IMG/VR virus record: IMGVR_UViG_3300036770_007412
Location: 1 to 21,030 of that record
Origin: a virus
DNA length: 21,030 nucleotides
Strand: one strand, 5' to 3'
Both the position numbers and the translations under genes were made by a program. Below the pieces are notes generated by a model that did not search any database, was not told where the DNA came from, and saw only the letters and a list, made by a program, of their open reading frames with translations. Shown here piece after piece: positions 6,952 to 13,041 of this stretch. Each line of letters opens with the position of its first letter. Positions within the stretch are counted from its first letter, which is position 1.

Positions 6952-6981
6952 AGTATATAACAAATCTCGACGAGAAGTCAA
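6952..6981 (-). promoter_or_regulatory. Sigma70-like promoter for ahpC-ahpD
   Basis: TTGACT (6981-6976) and TATACT (6957-6952) are spaced 18 nt; TATATA (6959-6954) at 16 nt is an alternative -10. The -35 box begins inside the T-run of the tmRNA terminator, so the two units abut with almost no spare DNA. Confidence 0.65.
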
Positions 6982-7006
6982 AAAAAAGTGGCTCAAAGAG
7001 CCACTT
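6980..7006 (-). terminator. Rho-independent terminator after the tmRNA gene
   Basis: On the minus strand a 9-bp perfect stem, AAGTGGCTC with GAGCCACTT, closes a 3-nt loop and runs into eight T in a row. It ends the transcript that contains both tmRNA pieces and marks the downstream limit of the locus. Confidence 0.9.
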
Positions 7007-7229
7007 CTGGTTAGTTGGGTAACAAGGCCTTTCCTGCCCCGGACTCAGCTGTTTCTTAGGCAGCTAAAGCAAATCTGCTGTCATTGGCAACAGTGTTACC
7101 AGTGAAGCTCAGTGCTCTAAAGTCAAATGCATCATCATTTGCATTTATAGTTTTGCTTGATTTAGGGTCATCGCCTACCCTGCTGTCCATCTCTGTACTC
7201 TTTGCCCCGTCGAAGCCAAGTACACCCCC
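7007..7229 (-). other. tmRNA coding piece (5' half) with tag reading frame
   Basis: Begins GGGGGTGTACTTGGCTTCGA, typical of tmRNA 5' ends. AGGGT (7181-7177) and ACCCT (7168-7164) could form part of pseudoknot 1. The resume codon is GCA (7142-7140), preceded by TATAAAT, which keeps the U-A at -5/-4 seen before the E. coli resume codon. The tag runs 28 codons, ANDDAFDFRA...ANDSRFALAA, to TAA at 7058-7056. The stop lies in the loop of a hairpin, AGCTG/CAGCT (7065-7047), as in other tmRNAs. A GC-rich stretch of about 40 nt follows before the terminator and may hold a second pseudoknot. The 3' limit is taken as the base before the terminator stem. Confidence 0.9.
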
Positions 7230-7231
7230 AA

Positions 7232-7405
7232 TTATTCTTTTGTCTTGTCGTCCTTTTTTTCAATGTCTAAAGGACCACCTGTTATGCTGTTAATAAATCC
7301 TTGTTGCCTGATTTCATCTTTACTCTTGTCTCTAAAGACATAGGCAATTATAAAACTGCCTACAAGAATTATCATAAAAACAAGCAATAATACGTCGTTA
7401 CTCAT
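7232..7405 (-). CDS. 57-aa single-TM protein inside the tmRNA intervening segment
   Basis: The ATG (7405-7403) lies 8 nt after the encoded CCA of the acceptor piece, and the TAA (7234-7232) ends 2 nt before the first base of the coding piece, so the ORF fills the spacer. The product begins MSNDVLLLVFMIILVGSFII and continues AYVFRDKSKDEIRQQG, then a Gly-Gly-Pro turn and a charged tail ending KKDDKTKE: a single N-terminal membrane helix (about residues 5-24) and a soluble C-terminus. The clear membrane-protein composition argues against chance. No Shine-Dalgarno is seen; the sequence before the ATG is the tmRNA 3' end itself. Translation would have to come from the precursor or from the excised spacer. 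Function unknown. Confidence 0.7.
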   Translation of the reverse strand: MSNDVLLLVFMIILVGSFIIAYVFRDKSKDEIRQQGFINSITGGPLDIEKKDDKTKE

Positions 7406-7413
7406 AAAAATCT

Positions 7414-7480
7414 TGGTGGAGGTGCCGGGAGTCGAACCCGGGTCCGAAACATGTTTCCTTTAACTTCATACAGCAATAAA
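7414..7480 (-). other. tmRNA acceptor piece (3' half) with encoded CCA
   Basis: Read on the minus strand it ends CCGGG-TTCGACT-CCCGG, a 5-bp T-stem with a 7-nt T-loop, directly followed by the acceptor strand CACCTCC and ACCA at 7417-7414. A 12-nt palindrome GAAACATGTTTC (7457-7446) precedes the T-arm, and TGCTGT (7475-7470) pairs with the coding piece. The upstream limit is uncertain: the preceding gene ends at 7482, so the piece can hardly start earlier without overlapping it. No anticodon arm is present, which excludes an ordinary tRNA. Confidence 0.9.
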
Positions 7481-7481
7481 T

Positions 7482-7742
7482 TTATTTACCCTCTTCTTGA
7501 GACATTGTCAATATTTTTAAATTAAGCAGCATATTCTCTACTACTAATTTTGTCATAGTGGATAAGATGATTACTTTGTCATCATAATTATATTCTGGTT
7601 TATCAAACATCTCTGATATAGATGCAGCTACCATTTTATATGCCTGTTCCTTGCCCATACTAAGACGATCCCAATCCATGGGGTCACAAATTTCTACTTC
7701 TTGCGCTATTTCTACTAAAAAATCTAAGTCTACCTGATCCAT
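7482..7742 (-). CDS. Small acidic unknown protein (86 aa)
   Basis: The protein reads MDQVDLDFLVEIAQEVEICD, then MDWDRLSMGKEQAYKMVAASISEMFDKPE, then hydrophobic helices (IILSTMTKLVVENMLLNLKILTMSQ). It is helical and acidic with no known motif. Its start lies 13 nt inside the DUF454 gene and its stop lies directly before the tmRNA acceptor piece, so the tmRNA is probably co-transcribed with it. Function unknown. Confidence 0.7.
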   Translation of the reverse strand: MDQVDLDFLVEIAQEVEICDPMDWDRLSMGKEQAYKMVAASISEMFDKPEYNYDDKVIILSTMTKLVVENMLLNLKILTMSQEEGK

Positions 7743-8137
7743 GCTATCTTTTCACCGTTGTCCTTTCTGCGCTGCCATTCTTCTATCGAGCCCGGATATT
7801 TCCATGCCCATACTGCTACCAAAGTCATAAATCCTCCGCTCCAAAGAACTGCTTTGATAGGTGCGGTAAAATATAAAAATGCTACAGTGCTGGCCATAGT
7901 GAGAATCATTAGATACTTGAATTTCTGAGGAAATACTCTCTTTTCAGTCCAGTTAGTGAGGAAAGGTCCAAACTTAGGATGGCCGTAAATCCATGCATGC
8001 ATCTTGGGACTGCTTTTGGCAAAACAGTATGCAGAAAATACCACGAAAATACTCCACGGAATTCCAGGAGTAACGATTCCTATATATGCCATACCAAGGC
8101 TACCGAAACCTAGGATTTTCCATAAAACGTTTCTCAT
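7730..8137 (-). CDS. DUF454/YbaN-like inner-membrane protein
   Basis: From the ATG at 8137 the protein is 135 aa. It shows the DUF454 (PF04304) pattern: two early hydrophobic segments, with VTPGIPWSIFVVFSAYCFAKSSPKMHAWIYGHPKFGPFLTNW in the middle, then KRVFPQKFKYLMI and two more hydrophobic segments. Family members such as E. coli YbaN are inner-membrane proteins of unknown function. The ATG at 8137 overlaps the upstream TGA as ATGA, which favours it over a GTG at 8146. A phage copy is unusual. Confidence 0.75.
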   Translation of the reverse strand: MRNVLWKILGFGSLGMAYIGIVTPGIPWSIFVVFSAYCFAKSSPKMHAWIYGHPKFGPFLTNWTEKRVFPQKFKYLMILTMASTVAFLYFTAPIKAVLWSGGFMTLVAVWAWKYPGSIEEWQRRKDNGEKIAWIR

Positions 8138-8430
8138 AATACACACCCTGTTTTTTCTTTCTGTATTTTGGCAGCAGTTTCAGCCACAGCTTGATCTAAG
8201 GATTGTTGAATGTCGTTGAACTCTATAGATTTAATAGAAGCATTAAGTTCCGGATTGAAATGAACCTGATGGCCTTTTAAGACTACGCTACCGTCTGCCA
8301 CTGTCAGAACATGCCCGGGATATTCGTGATACACGTTGTTGCACCACTTGATTCTTACCGACCCATCCGGAAACGTTTCTACTTCATCTATAGCGTCTAA
8401 TAAATTTTGTAACTTTGTTGCATTATCCAT
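8134..8430 (-). CDS. Small unknown protein (98 aa)
   Basis: The protein has two beta-rich repeats, TFPDGSVRIKWCNNVYHEYPGH and TVADGSVVLKGHQVHFNPE, each with a DGSV turn, followed by a helical C-terminus (LDQAVAETAAKIQKEK). No family is recognised. GAGG lies about 9 nt before the ATG. It is coupled to the DUF454 gene by an ATGA overlap and follows the structural gene by about 20 nt. Confidence 0.65.
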   Translation of the reverse strand: MDNATKLQNLLDAIDEVETFPDGSVRIKWCNNVYHEYPGHVLTVADGSVVLKGHQVHFNPELNASIKSIEFNDIQQSLDQAVAETAAKIQKEKTGCVL

Positions 8431-8451
8431 TTTGGCATCCTCTGTCTTTAT

Positions 8452-10323
8452 TTACAGCAGATCAGCCATCCAGGGAAATTCTTTGGTTACATTAACATTG
8501 TAATCGACTATGACTCTATTACCAGTTCCTGGATTGTTATCATAATAGGTTAATCGCCGGTCTAAAACCACAGGAATAACTTTTTCTCTTATCTCTGCGA
8601 TTTTAGATTCGGTATCGTAGGCTGTGCTGTCTATAAAGAATACAAACTCATCTCGTATGGGCTTTTCGCATTTCAACCTCAGACGCATTGGTGTAAATTT
8701 AAATTTACTGATAACTTCGTTATTGGGTTGTCCGCCGACTGTAGAGAATTCGTATTCTTCACCTGCTACTAGCTTTGGATCATCTGGTCCGTGTAACTTA
8801 GGAAAATTAGAACGATTATATATCAGCGTTTTATCTCGATATTGATATTCAAACGCTTGGGGTCTAATTTTTTCTAGATCAACACCGTCTACCGAAAATA
8901 GTCCCTTGCCGGGTTCTCTGGTCTTCCATTTGTCCCTGACTATGAAATCAGGATCACAATAACCGCTGTCGTCGGCAGGCAATGGTGGATTGTCTTCTAA
9001 AACAAATAACAGATAAACATCTGCTAGTTTATGATCTATATAAACTTCGTTGTAATACGGCTGAGTGCTCATAACTTCATTCGTGCCTAGTTCTTCGATG
9101 TTCGGTGTCGATAGTTTAAGATACAACCATTCCTTAGTGAGAATCTCGTCTAAATTGCTGTAGTCATACTTAAGATCAGCAAGTTGTTGTATGTGCTGAG
9201 CCATGTCATTTAGTAATCCAATGTCTGAGTATTCGTTTCCTGTATAGGAAGTTGAAACATACACTGTAATTGGATTACCGAGACCATCTAACTCAATTCT
9301 GTTGTTTACGGTATTCGAAGTAAAGGTATTTTGGTATTCTGGAAAATAAAGACTAAATTCATCTGATTCACCCAATCTATCGAACGTATAGATATTAGGA
9401 ATAATCGGTGATGTTTCTAAGATCGAAATAAGAGCATTCACTGATTTAGTTTCAGTCGTTAGCTGAACTGCTGGACCTCCTAAACAATCCGAAATCGTAA
9501 ACTCTTTATATAAAACGATTGTTTGTGTAGGATCCCCCGGATCGGGTATTGTTTCTACATAGACATTCTTAATATAATAAACGTCATTTGAATTAACTCC
9601 ACCTATTACTCCTGATGGAAATTCTATCACTTTGCCTGCAAGTACTCCTGAGTCCCCAGGAACATAGAAACGATTTGTAACACCGCTGGATTCAGTTATC
9701 GTGATAGTTTCTTTGGCAACTGTAGGGTCGGGCACTGTCCACAACGGATCTCTTTTCCAATCTAAATCGAAAGGATTCCTTTTATCGACACCATCTTTAC
9801 CTACGTATTTCCAACAGACACTATCTATTATCTCTTCTACGAAACTTAATCTTTTTTGTCTTCTTATAGATATAGGTTGATCAAAAACCTGGTCAACATC
9901 GGTTCTGTAGTTGTAGGAAAATCCCGATAGGTTGCCTACGGTAAAAAATCTGTGATCGACGTAAGGATAAAAAGATGTAGTTTGATATGTATATCGAGTT
10001 TTTTCAGCTTCTATTTCGATCAATCTATTATAGATATAATTGTCTAAAGCCTTTTTCCAAAGCACTTCTGGTAGCTTTTTTCCCTTATAACTAAGCACCT
10101 TATCTAGAAGATGAGTTTTGAATTTTTGTAGTGCTGCCCAGGAAACTGTCCCGCAATATTTGCTTTCAAAGTCTCCTCTGATCACACTTCGATAAGGAAA
10201 CTCTCCTCGATTACCGCCCGATGAATATTCTACAGTTCCTTGTTTATATTGATCAATTACATTTACTTCTTCGGAGATAGAAATCTTATATTCCTCTCCA
10301 TAATTGCGATCGGTTTCGGCCAT
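8452..10323 (-). CDS. Probable virion structural protein (623 aa)
   Basis: A large, beta-rich protein with many Asp-Pro and Tyr residues and no signal peptide or membrane segment. It starts MAETDRNYGEEYKISISEEV, has a helical part near residues 65-110 (FKTHLLDKVLSYKGKKLPEVLWKK), and ends with IVDYNVNVTKEFPWMADLL. No enzyme motif is visible. The position directly after the PAAR spike-tip gene, with only 2 nt between them, and the composition suggest a baseplate or tail protein. I cannot name a T4 counterpart. GGGGG lies upstream of the ATG as a ribosome site. Confidence 0.7.
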   Translation of the reverse strand: MAETDRNYGEEYKISISEEVNVIDQYKQGTVEYSSGGNRGEFPYRSVIRGDFESKYCGTVSWAALQKFKTHLLDKVLSYKGKKLPEVLWKKALDNYIYNRLIEIEAEKTRYTYQTTSFYPYVDHRFFTVGNLSGFSYNYRTDVDQVFDQPISIRRQKRLSFVEEIIDSVCWKYVGKDGVDKRNPFDLDWKRDPLWTVPDPTVAKETITITESSGVTNRFYVPGDSGVLAGKVIEFPSGVIGGVNSNDVYYIKNVYVETIPDPGDPTQTIVLYKEFTISDCLGGPAVQLTTETKSVNALISILETSPIIPNIYTFDRLGESDEFSLYFPEYQNTFTSNTVNNRIELDGLGNPITVYVSTSYTGNEYSDIGLLNDMAQHIQQLADLKYDYSNLDEILTKEWLYLKLSTPNIEELGTNEVMSTQPYYNEVYIDHKLADVYLLFVLEDNPPLPADDSGYCDPDFIVRDKWKTREPGKGLFSVDGVDLEKIRPQAFEYQYRDKTLIYNRSNFPKLHGPDDPKLVAGEEYEFSTVGGQPNNEVISKFKFTPMRLRLKCEKPIRDEFVFFIDSTAYDTESKIAEIREKVIPVVLDRRLTYYDNNPGTGNRVIVDYNVNVTKEFPWMADLL

Positions 10324-10325
10324 GT

Positions 10326-10622
10326 TTAATCCCCCGAAAATACATTAGGACTATGTTCGTCGCAACGGCTTCCGCAATCTACAGGGTCTCCCTGTCTTGC
10401 GGTGTCTAGATTGTTTGTAAAAACTGTTCCGCTACCCTTGGAAATAACTCCACCATGACAGGGGGGTCCACAACAATGATCCTCGTACGGATCTGTCCTT
10501 CTGCCTTGAGCTAAATTATTTGTGAATACATTAGGACTCGCAGCCGCTAATGGTCTTGGCGGGTAACATCCGTGTCCGGTGCAGTTATCTGTTAATCTAT
10601 GATTGGGTTTCGATACTGGCAT
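10326..10622 (-). CDS. PAAR-motif spike-tip protein (T4 gp5.4-like)
   Basis: The 98-aa protein has the PAAR layout of repeated short strands around metal-binding residues: DNCTGHGCYPPRP, SPNVFTNNLAQGRRTDPYEDHCC, KGSGTVFTNNLDTARQGDPVDCG and DEHSPNVFSGD. PAAR proteins form the sharp cone that caps the central spike of contractile tails; T4 gp5.4 has about the same length. Seven Cys and several His are available for the buried metal site. The start overlaps the upstream stop as TAATG. Confidence 0.9.
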   Translation of the reverse strand: MPVSKPNHRLTDNCTGHGCYPPRPLAAASPNVFTNNLAQGRRTDPYEDHCCGPPCHGGVISKGSGTVFTNNLDTARQGDPVDCGSRCDEHSPNVFSGD

Positions 10623-10912
10623 TAACTCAATTTAATTCCTGTGGTACCTGATAGGTACTGATCAGCAAACTGCTTGTCTGTCGATTCTATCACTGTCACT
10701 GTGACTTTCATTAACTTGATATCTTTGTCGGGATTTACTGTGAACAGATAAGGCATCATGCCGATACCTTGGGCAGACATGCTGAGCACCAATGGCTTCG
10801 ACAACTTAAAATATTCTGTTGTTTCTTCTACTAATTTGGCCACGAGCTCTTCGCCGGATGTTAATTTTAAACTAACGACTTCGCCTGGTGTGACGCCTTT
10901 ATCAATCAACAT
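10622..10912 (-). CDS. Small beta-barrel protein, possibly Sm-like (96 aa)
   Basis: From the ATG at 10912 (GGGAG 8 nt upstream; an ATG at 10945 has no ribosome site) the protein begins MLIDKGVTPGEVVSLKLTSG, followed by EELVAKLVEETTEYFKLSKPLVL and a C-terminal strand IKLMKVTVTVIES. The run of short strands with GEVVSLKLTSGEELVAKL resembles the Sm1 part of Sm/Hfq-like barrels, but the Sm2 motif is not clear. Small proteins of this look occur in marine T4-like phages without assigned function. The start lies inside the 3' end of the glutaredoxin gene. Confidence 0.7.
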   Translation of the reverse strand: MLIDKGVTPGEVVSLKLTSGEELVAKLVEETTEYFKLSKPLVLSMSAQGIGMMPYLFTVNPDKDIKLMKVTVTVIESTDKQFADQYLSGTTGIKLS

Positions 10913-11168
10913 TGCTAAAACTCCCATCTCCGTAATTGCTGACATTGTGTTCTAAATATTTTTTTAGATCGTCAAAGCCGCCTATGTATTTTTCTCCGAT
11001 GAAAATCTGAGGGACTGACCTAGCGGTTGGCACTGCTTCTAACAATTCTTCTCTACTATACCCATCACCGATTTTTCTCTCTTCGATTTCAAAATCTTTG
11101 CTTTTTAGTAGGGCTAACGCTTGATCGCAAAACGTACAGTGATACTTACTCCAAACTACTGCTTTCAT
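10902..11168 (-). CDS. Glutaredoxin
   Basis: From the ATG at 11168 the protein is 88 aa, the normal size. It has the dithiol site C11-TF-C14 in WSKYHCTFCDQALALL, the cis-Pro loop RSVPQIFIGEKYIGG and GGFDDL. The usual CPYC is replaced by CTFC. Glutaredoxins reduce ribonucleotide reductase using glutathione, and the position in the nrdA-nrdB cluster supports that job. The ATG is preferred over a TTG at 11189 because AGAAAGG lies 10 nt upstream and the fold starts at once. Confidence 0.9.
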   Translation of the reverse strand: MKAVVWSKYHCTFCDQALALLKSKDFEIEERKIGDGYSREELLEAVPTARSVPQIFIGEKYIGGFDDLKKYLEHNVSNYGDGSFSNVD

Positions 11169-11185
11169 TCTATGTGTGACCTTTC

Positions 11186-11596
11186 TCAATAATTAATGTT
11201 GACAGAAAAGGTTTTACCTTTGTATAAGAAAGTAACAACTTCTCCGACTTGAACGCTAGTAGGAATCTGCTGACATATATTGCGATTCTCTACGTTGACC
11301 TGATCCTGGCCGATTCGATTTCCTACGCTAGCACCTACAACCGCACCTAGTACTGTGGCTACATCTTTTCCTGATCCGCCACCGACTTGGTTACCCAGTA
11401 TACCACCTGCTACCCCGCCAATGACAGTACCGACTCCGCTGTTATCAGTGGCAACCTGCTCGGTTCGGCAGTGTTGATGATAAACGGTTGCGTAGCGAGG
11501 TACAGATCTAATAACCTTGGCATGATCTTCTGCGGCAACACCGGCCACCGGATATAAAAAACATAACAATATAAAGGGGATGATTACTTTGTTCAT
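11186..11596 (-). CDS. Secreted glycine-zipper (2TM / 17-kDa antigen-like) protein
   Basis: The 136-aa protein has an N-terminal signal peptide (MNKVIIPFILLCFLYPVAG, likely cut after about residue 22) and a glycine zipper, GVGTVIGGVAGGILGNQVGG then TVLGAVVGASVGNRIG, as in PF05433 surface-antigen-like proteins. A C-terminal beta part (VQVGEVVTFLYKGKTFSVNINY) follows. There is no lipobox, so it is probably a soluble or outer-membrane-embedded protein. Its ATG overlaps the stop of the 55-aa ORF as ATGA. A phage envelope protein could remodel the outer membrane or block other phages; this is inference. Confidence 0.8.
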   Translation of the reverse strand: MNKVIIPFILLCFLYPVAGVAAEDHAKVIRSVPRYATVYHQHCRTEQVATDNSGVGTVIGGVAGGILGNQVGGGSGKDVATVLGAVVGASVGNRIGQDQVNVENRNICQQIPTSVQVGEVVTFLYKGKTFSVNINY

Positions 11597-11760
11597 GATG
11601 AAAAAACTGTGCCTCCATTTTTATCTATAACTCGTACTAATATAGCACCTTTGTTCTTTTTCTGCAAGGCCGCAGAAATAGCTTGGTTTTCAGTACCATA
11701 TGAACCCAGAGTGGTCCATTTTTCATAAGGACTATTAGTCTTAAATTGAGCTTTAAACAT
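11593..11760 (-). CDS. 55-aa unknown phage protein
   Basis: Too short for many gene callers but well supported: ATG at 11760, GAGG 9 nt upstream, an 8-nt overlap with the nrdB end, and an ATGA overlap with the next gene. The protein reads MFKAQFKTNSPYEKWTTLGS, YGTENQAISAALQKKNKG, AILVRVIDKNGGTVFSS: a strand, a helix, and a strand pair. I recall similar small proteins in cyanophages and other marine phages, with no function. Confidence 0.75.
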   Translation of the reverse strand: MFKAQFKTNSPYEKWTTLGSYGTENQAISAALQKKNKGAILVRVIDKNGGTVFSS

Positions 11761-12853
11761 TGGGTAACGCCTCGTAATCTAAGTCATCTCCCATAGCGCC
11801 AATCACGTAGTTTGTTGATTCGTTTTCCTGTAAAGCTGTCTGCTTTTTACTTGTGTCTGAATGCTTATTGAACCAAGGAATTGGTGTCGTTTTAGGATAT
11901 GCTTGATTGTATTTAATACCAATATCTTTCAAAGCAACACCAGCTGTGTAATCAACAAAATCTTTTAAGATGTTTGCGTTAAGCCCAATCACAGGACCTT
12001 TCTTAAACAGATAATCGGCCCATTGTTTTTCTTCACGGATCACATCCATATACAGAGCATATACTTCCTGCTCGCACTCATCTTTGGCTTTGGCAAATCG
12101 AGGATCTTCTTTGGCAACTTGATTGATTATCCAAGCAGTCCATTCTTTATGTAGGACTTCGTCTTGTAGAATTAGGCTGATAATATTACCGTTACCGATA
12201 AAGATCTTATTCTCTACCATTGCCAGGCTCGTAGCAAATGATACCATGAAACGAAAAGCTTCTAAAGCATATGAAGCATTAAGGGCTAACCAAATAGCCT
12301 TTACATGTTCTTCTTCCGAAACTTGTTCACCCATCTCTTTACGGCAGTTAATAATGTGTAGGCGGTCGTAATATTCCCCCACACTTGAAGCCATATCCAC
12401 AATTTCTTGAGTATCATGAATAGTATTAAAAACTTCTTTAGGAACATTATAAATGTTACGGATAATGTGGCTATAGCTGCGACTATGAATGTTGGTCTCA
12501 AAGAAACTCCAATTATACATTAATGCTTCCAACTCAGGGAGGCTGACCACTGGGGTGAATACCTGTGCAGGACCGCGACCTTGCAGGCTATCTAAAGCCG
12601 TCTGCCTCAGCAGATTGCTAGTAAAGATATGCTTAACTGCATCACTCGAATCTTTGAAATCGTTGGCGTCTTTGGTTAGACTGATTTCTTCTGGCACCCA
12701 AAAGAAACCTCTAGCAGTCTGTTCGATTTTTTGCAACTTAGGATATTTTACTTCTTCGAACCTTTGTATGGTGACAGGGCCAGCAGAATCTAAAAACATC
12801 TTACGGTTTAAATAATCCGTTTTAGTTTTTAGATTGTATTGATCTTTGCTCAT
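11753..12853 (-). CDS. nrdB: Class Ia ribonucleotide reductase small subunit
   Basis: The 366-aa protein houses the di-iron tyrosyl radical. Ligands by alignment to E. coli are D88 (RQTALDS), E119 and H123 (FFETNIHSRSY), E198 (YALEAFRF), E232 and H235 (LQDEVLHK); the radical Tyr is Y127. The C-terminal tail that binds NrdA is present. One oddity: E119 and H123 are separated by three residues where E. coli and T4 have two (ETIH), a one-residue insertion in a ligand helix. The ATG overlaps the stop of the 63-aa ORF as ATGA. With NrdA and glutaredoxin it makes dNTPs from host ribonucleotides for phage replication. Confidence 0.97.
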   Translation of the reverse strand: MSKDQYNLKTKTDYLNRKMFLDSAGPVTIQRFEEVKYPKLQKIEQTARGFFWVPEEISLTKDANDFKDSSDAVKHIFTSNLLRQTALDSLQGRGPAQVFTPVVSLPELEALMYNWSFFETNIHSRSYSHIIRNIYNVPKEVFNTIHDTQEIVDMASSVGEYYDRLHIINCRKEMGEQVSEEEHVKAIWLALNASYALEAFRFMVSFATSLAMVENKIFIGNGNIISLILQDEVLHKEWTAWIINQVAKEDPRFAKAKDECEQEVYALYMDVIREEKQWADYLFKKGPVIGLNANILKDFVDYTAGVALKDIGIKYNQAYPKTTPIPWFNKHSDTSKKQTALQENESTNYVIGAMGDDLDYEALPNV

Positions 12854-13041
12854 TGTTTCTCCATGTAATCGATATATTGTGTGACTTTAGAAATTAAAAA
12901 CTTGGGTGGGTTCGTAGAAGAGGGATCTTGAGAGAGAATAACATGAACACGCTTTTCATGCAACATAGTCAATAATGTATTGAGCTCAGCGACCTTGTGA
13001 CCTAAGGTCGATACTAATTCAGTAACTTGTGGATCTTTCAT
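12850..13041 (-). CDS. 63-aa unknown protein between nrdA and nrdB
   Basis: The protein, MKDPQVTELVSTLGHKVAEL then NTLLTMLHEKRVHVILSQDP and a C-terminal helix, is joined to both neighbours by ATGA overlaps (13041/13038 and 12853/12850). A heptad pattern in residues 5-30 suggests a short coiled coil. No family is recognised. Its place suggests a link to ribonucleotide reductase, but nothing in the sequence proves that. Confidence 0.75.
   Translation of the reverse strand: MKDPQVTELVSTLGHKVAELNTLLTMLHEKRVHVILSQDPSSTNPPKFLISKVTQYIDYMEKQ

Larger units (their letters stand above)
7007..7480 (-). ncRNA. ssrA: Permuted (two-piece) tmRNA gene, whole locus
   Basis: tmRNA frees stalled ribosomes by acting first as alanyl-tRNA and then as a short mRNA adding a degradation tag. 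Here the gene is circularly permuted: the acceptor piece with an encoded CCA comes first (7480-7414), then a 184-nt intervening segment, then the coding piece (from 7229). The two ends pair as one acceptor stem: 5' GGGGGTG (7229-7223) with 3' CACCTCC (7424-7418), seven pairs with one G-U. Six further pairs, ACAGCA (7186-7181) with TGCTGT (7475-7470), fit helix P2. The conserved GGCTTCGACGGGG of tmRNA 5' ends is present. Outer limits are approximate; the precursor must be cut at 7414 and 7229. No smpB is seen in the window, so host SmpB is presumably used. Confidence 0.92.

Noticed and set aside
7084-7293. Plus-strand 69-aa open frame across the tmRNA coding piece
   Set aside because: It runs antisense to the tmRNA tag and core, has no ribosome site, and its composition reflects the RNA gene.
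7414-7445. Possible ordinary tRNA gene on the minus strand (T-arm and CCA)
   Set aside because: No anticodon or D arm lies upstream at tRNA distance. The acceptor strand instead pairs with GGGGGTG at 7229-7223, which fits a permuted tmRNA.
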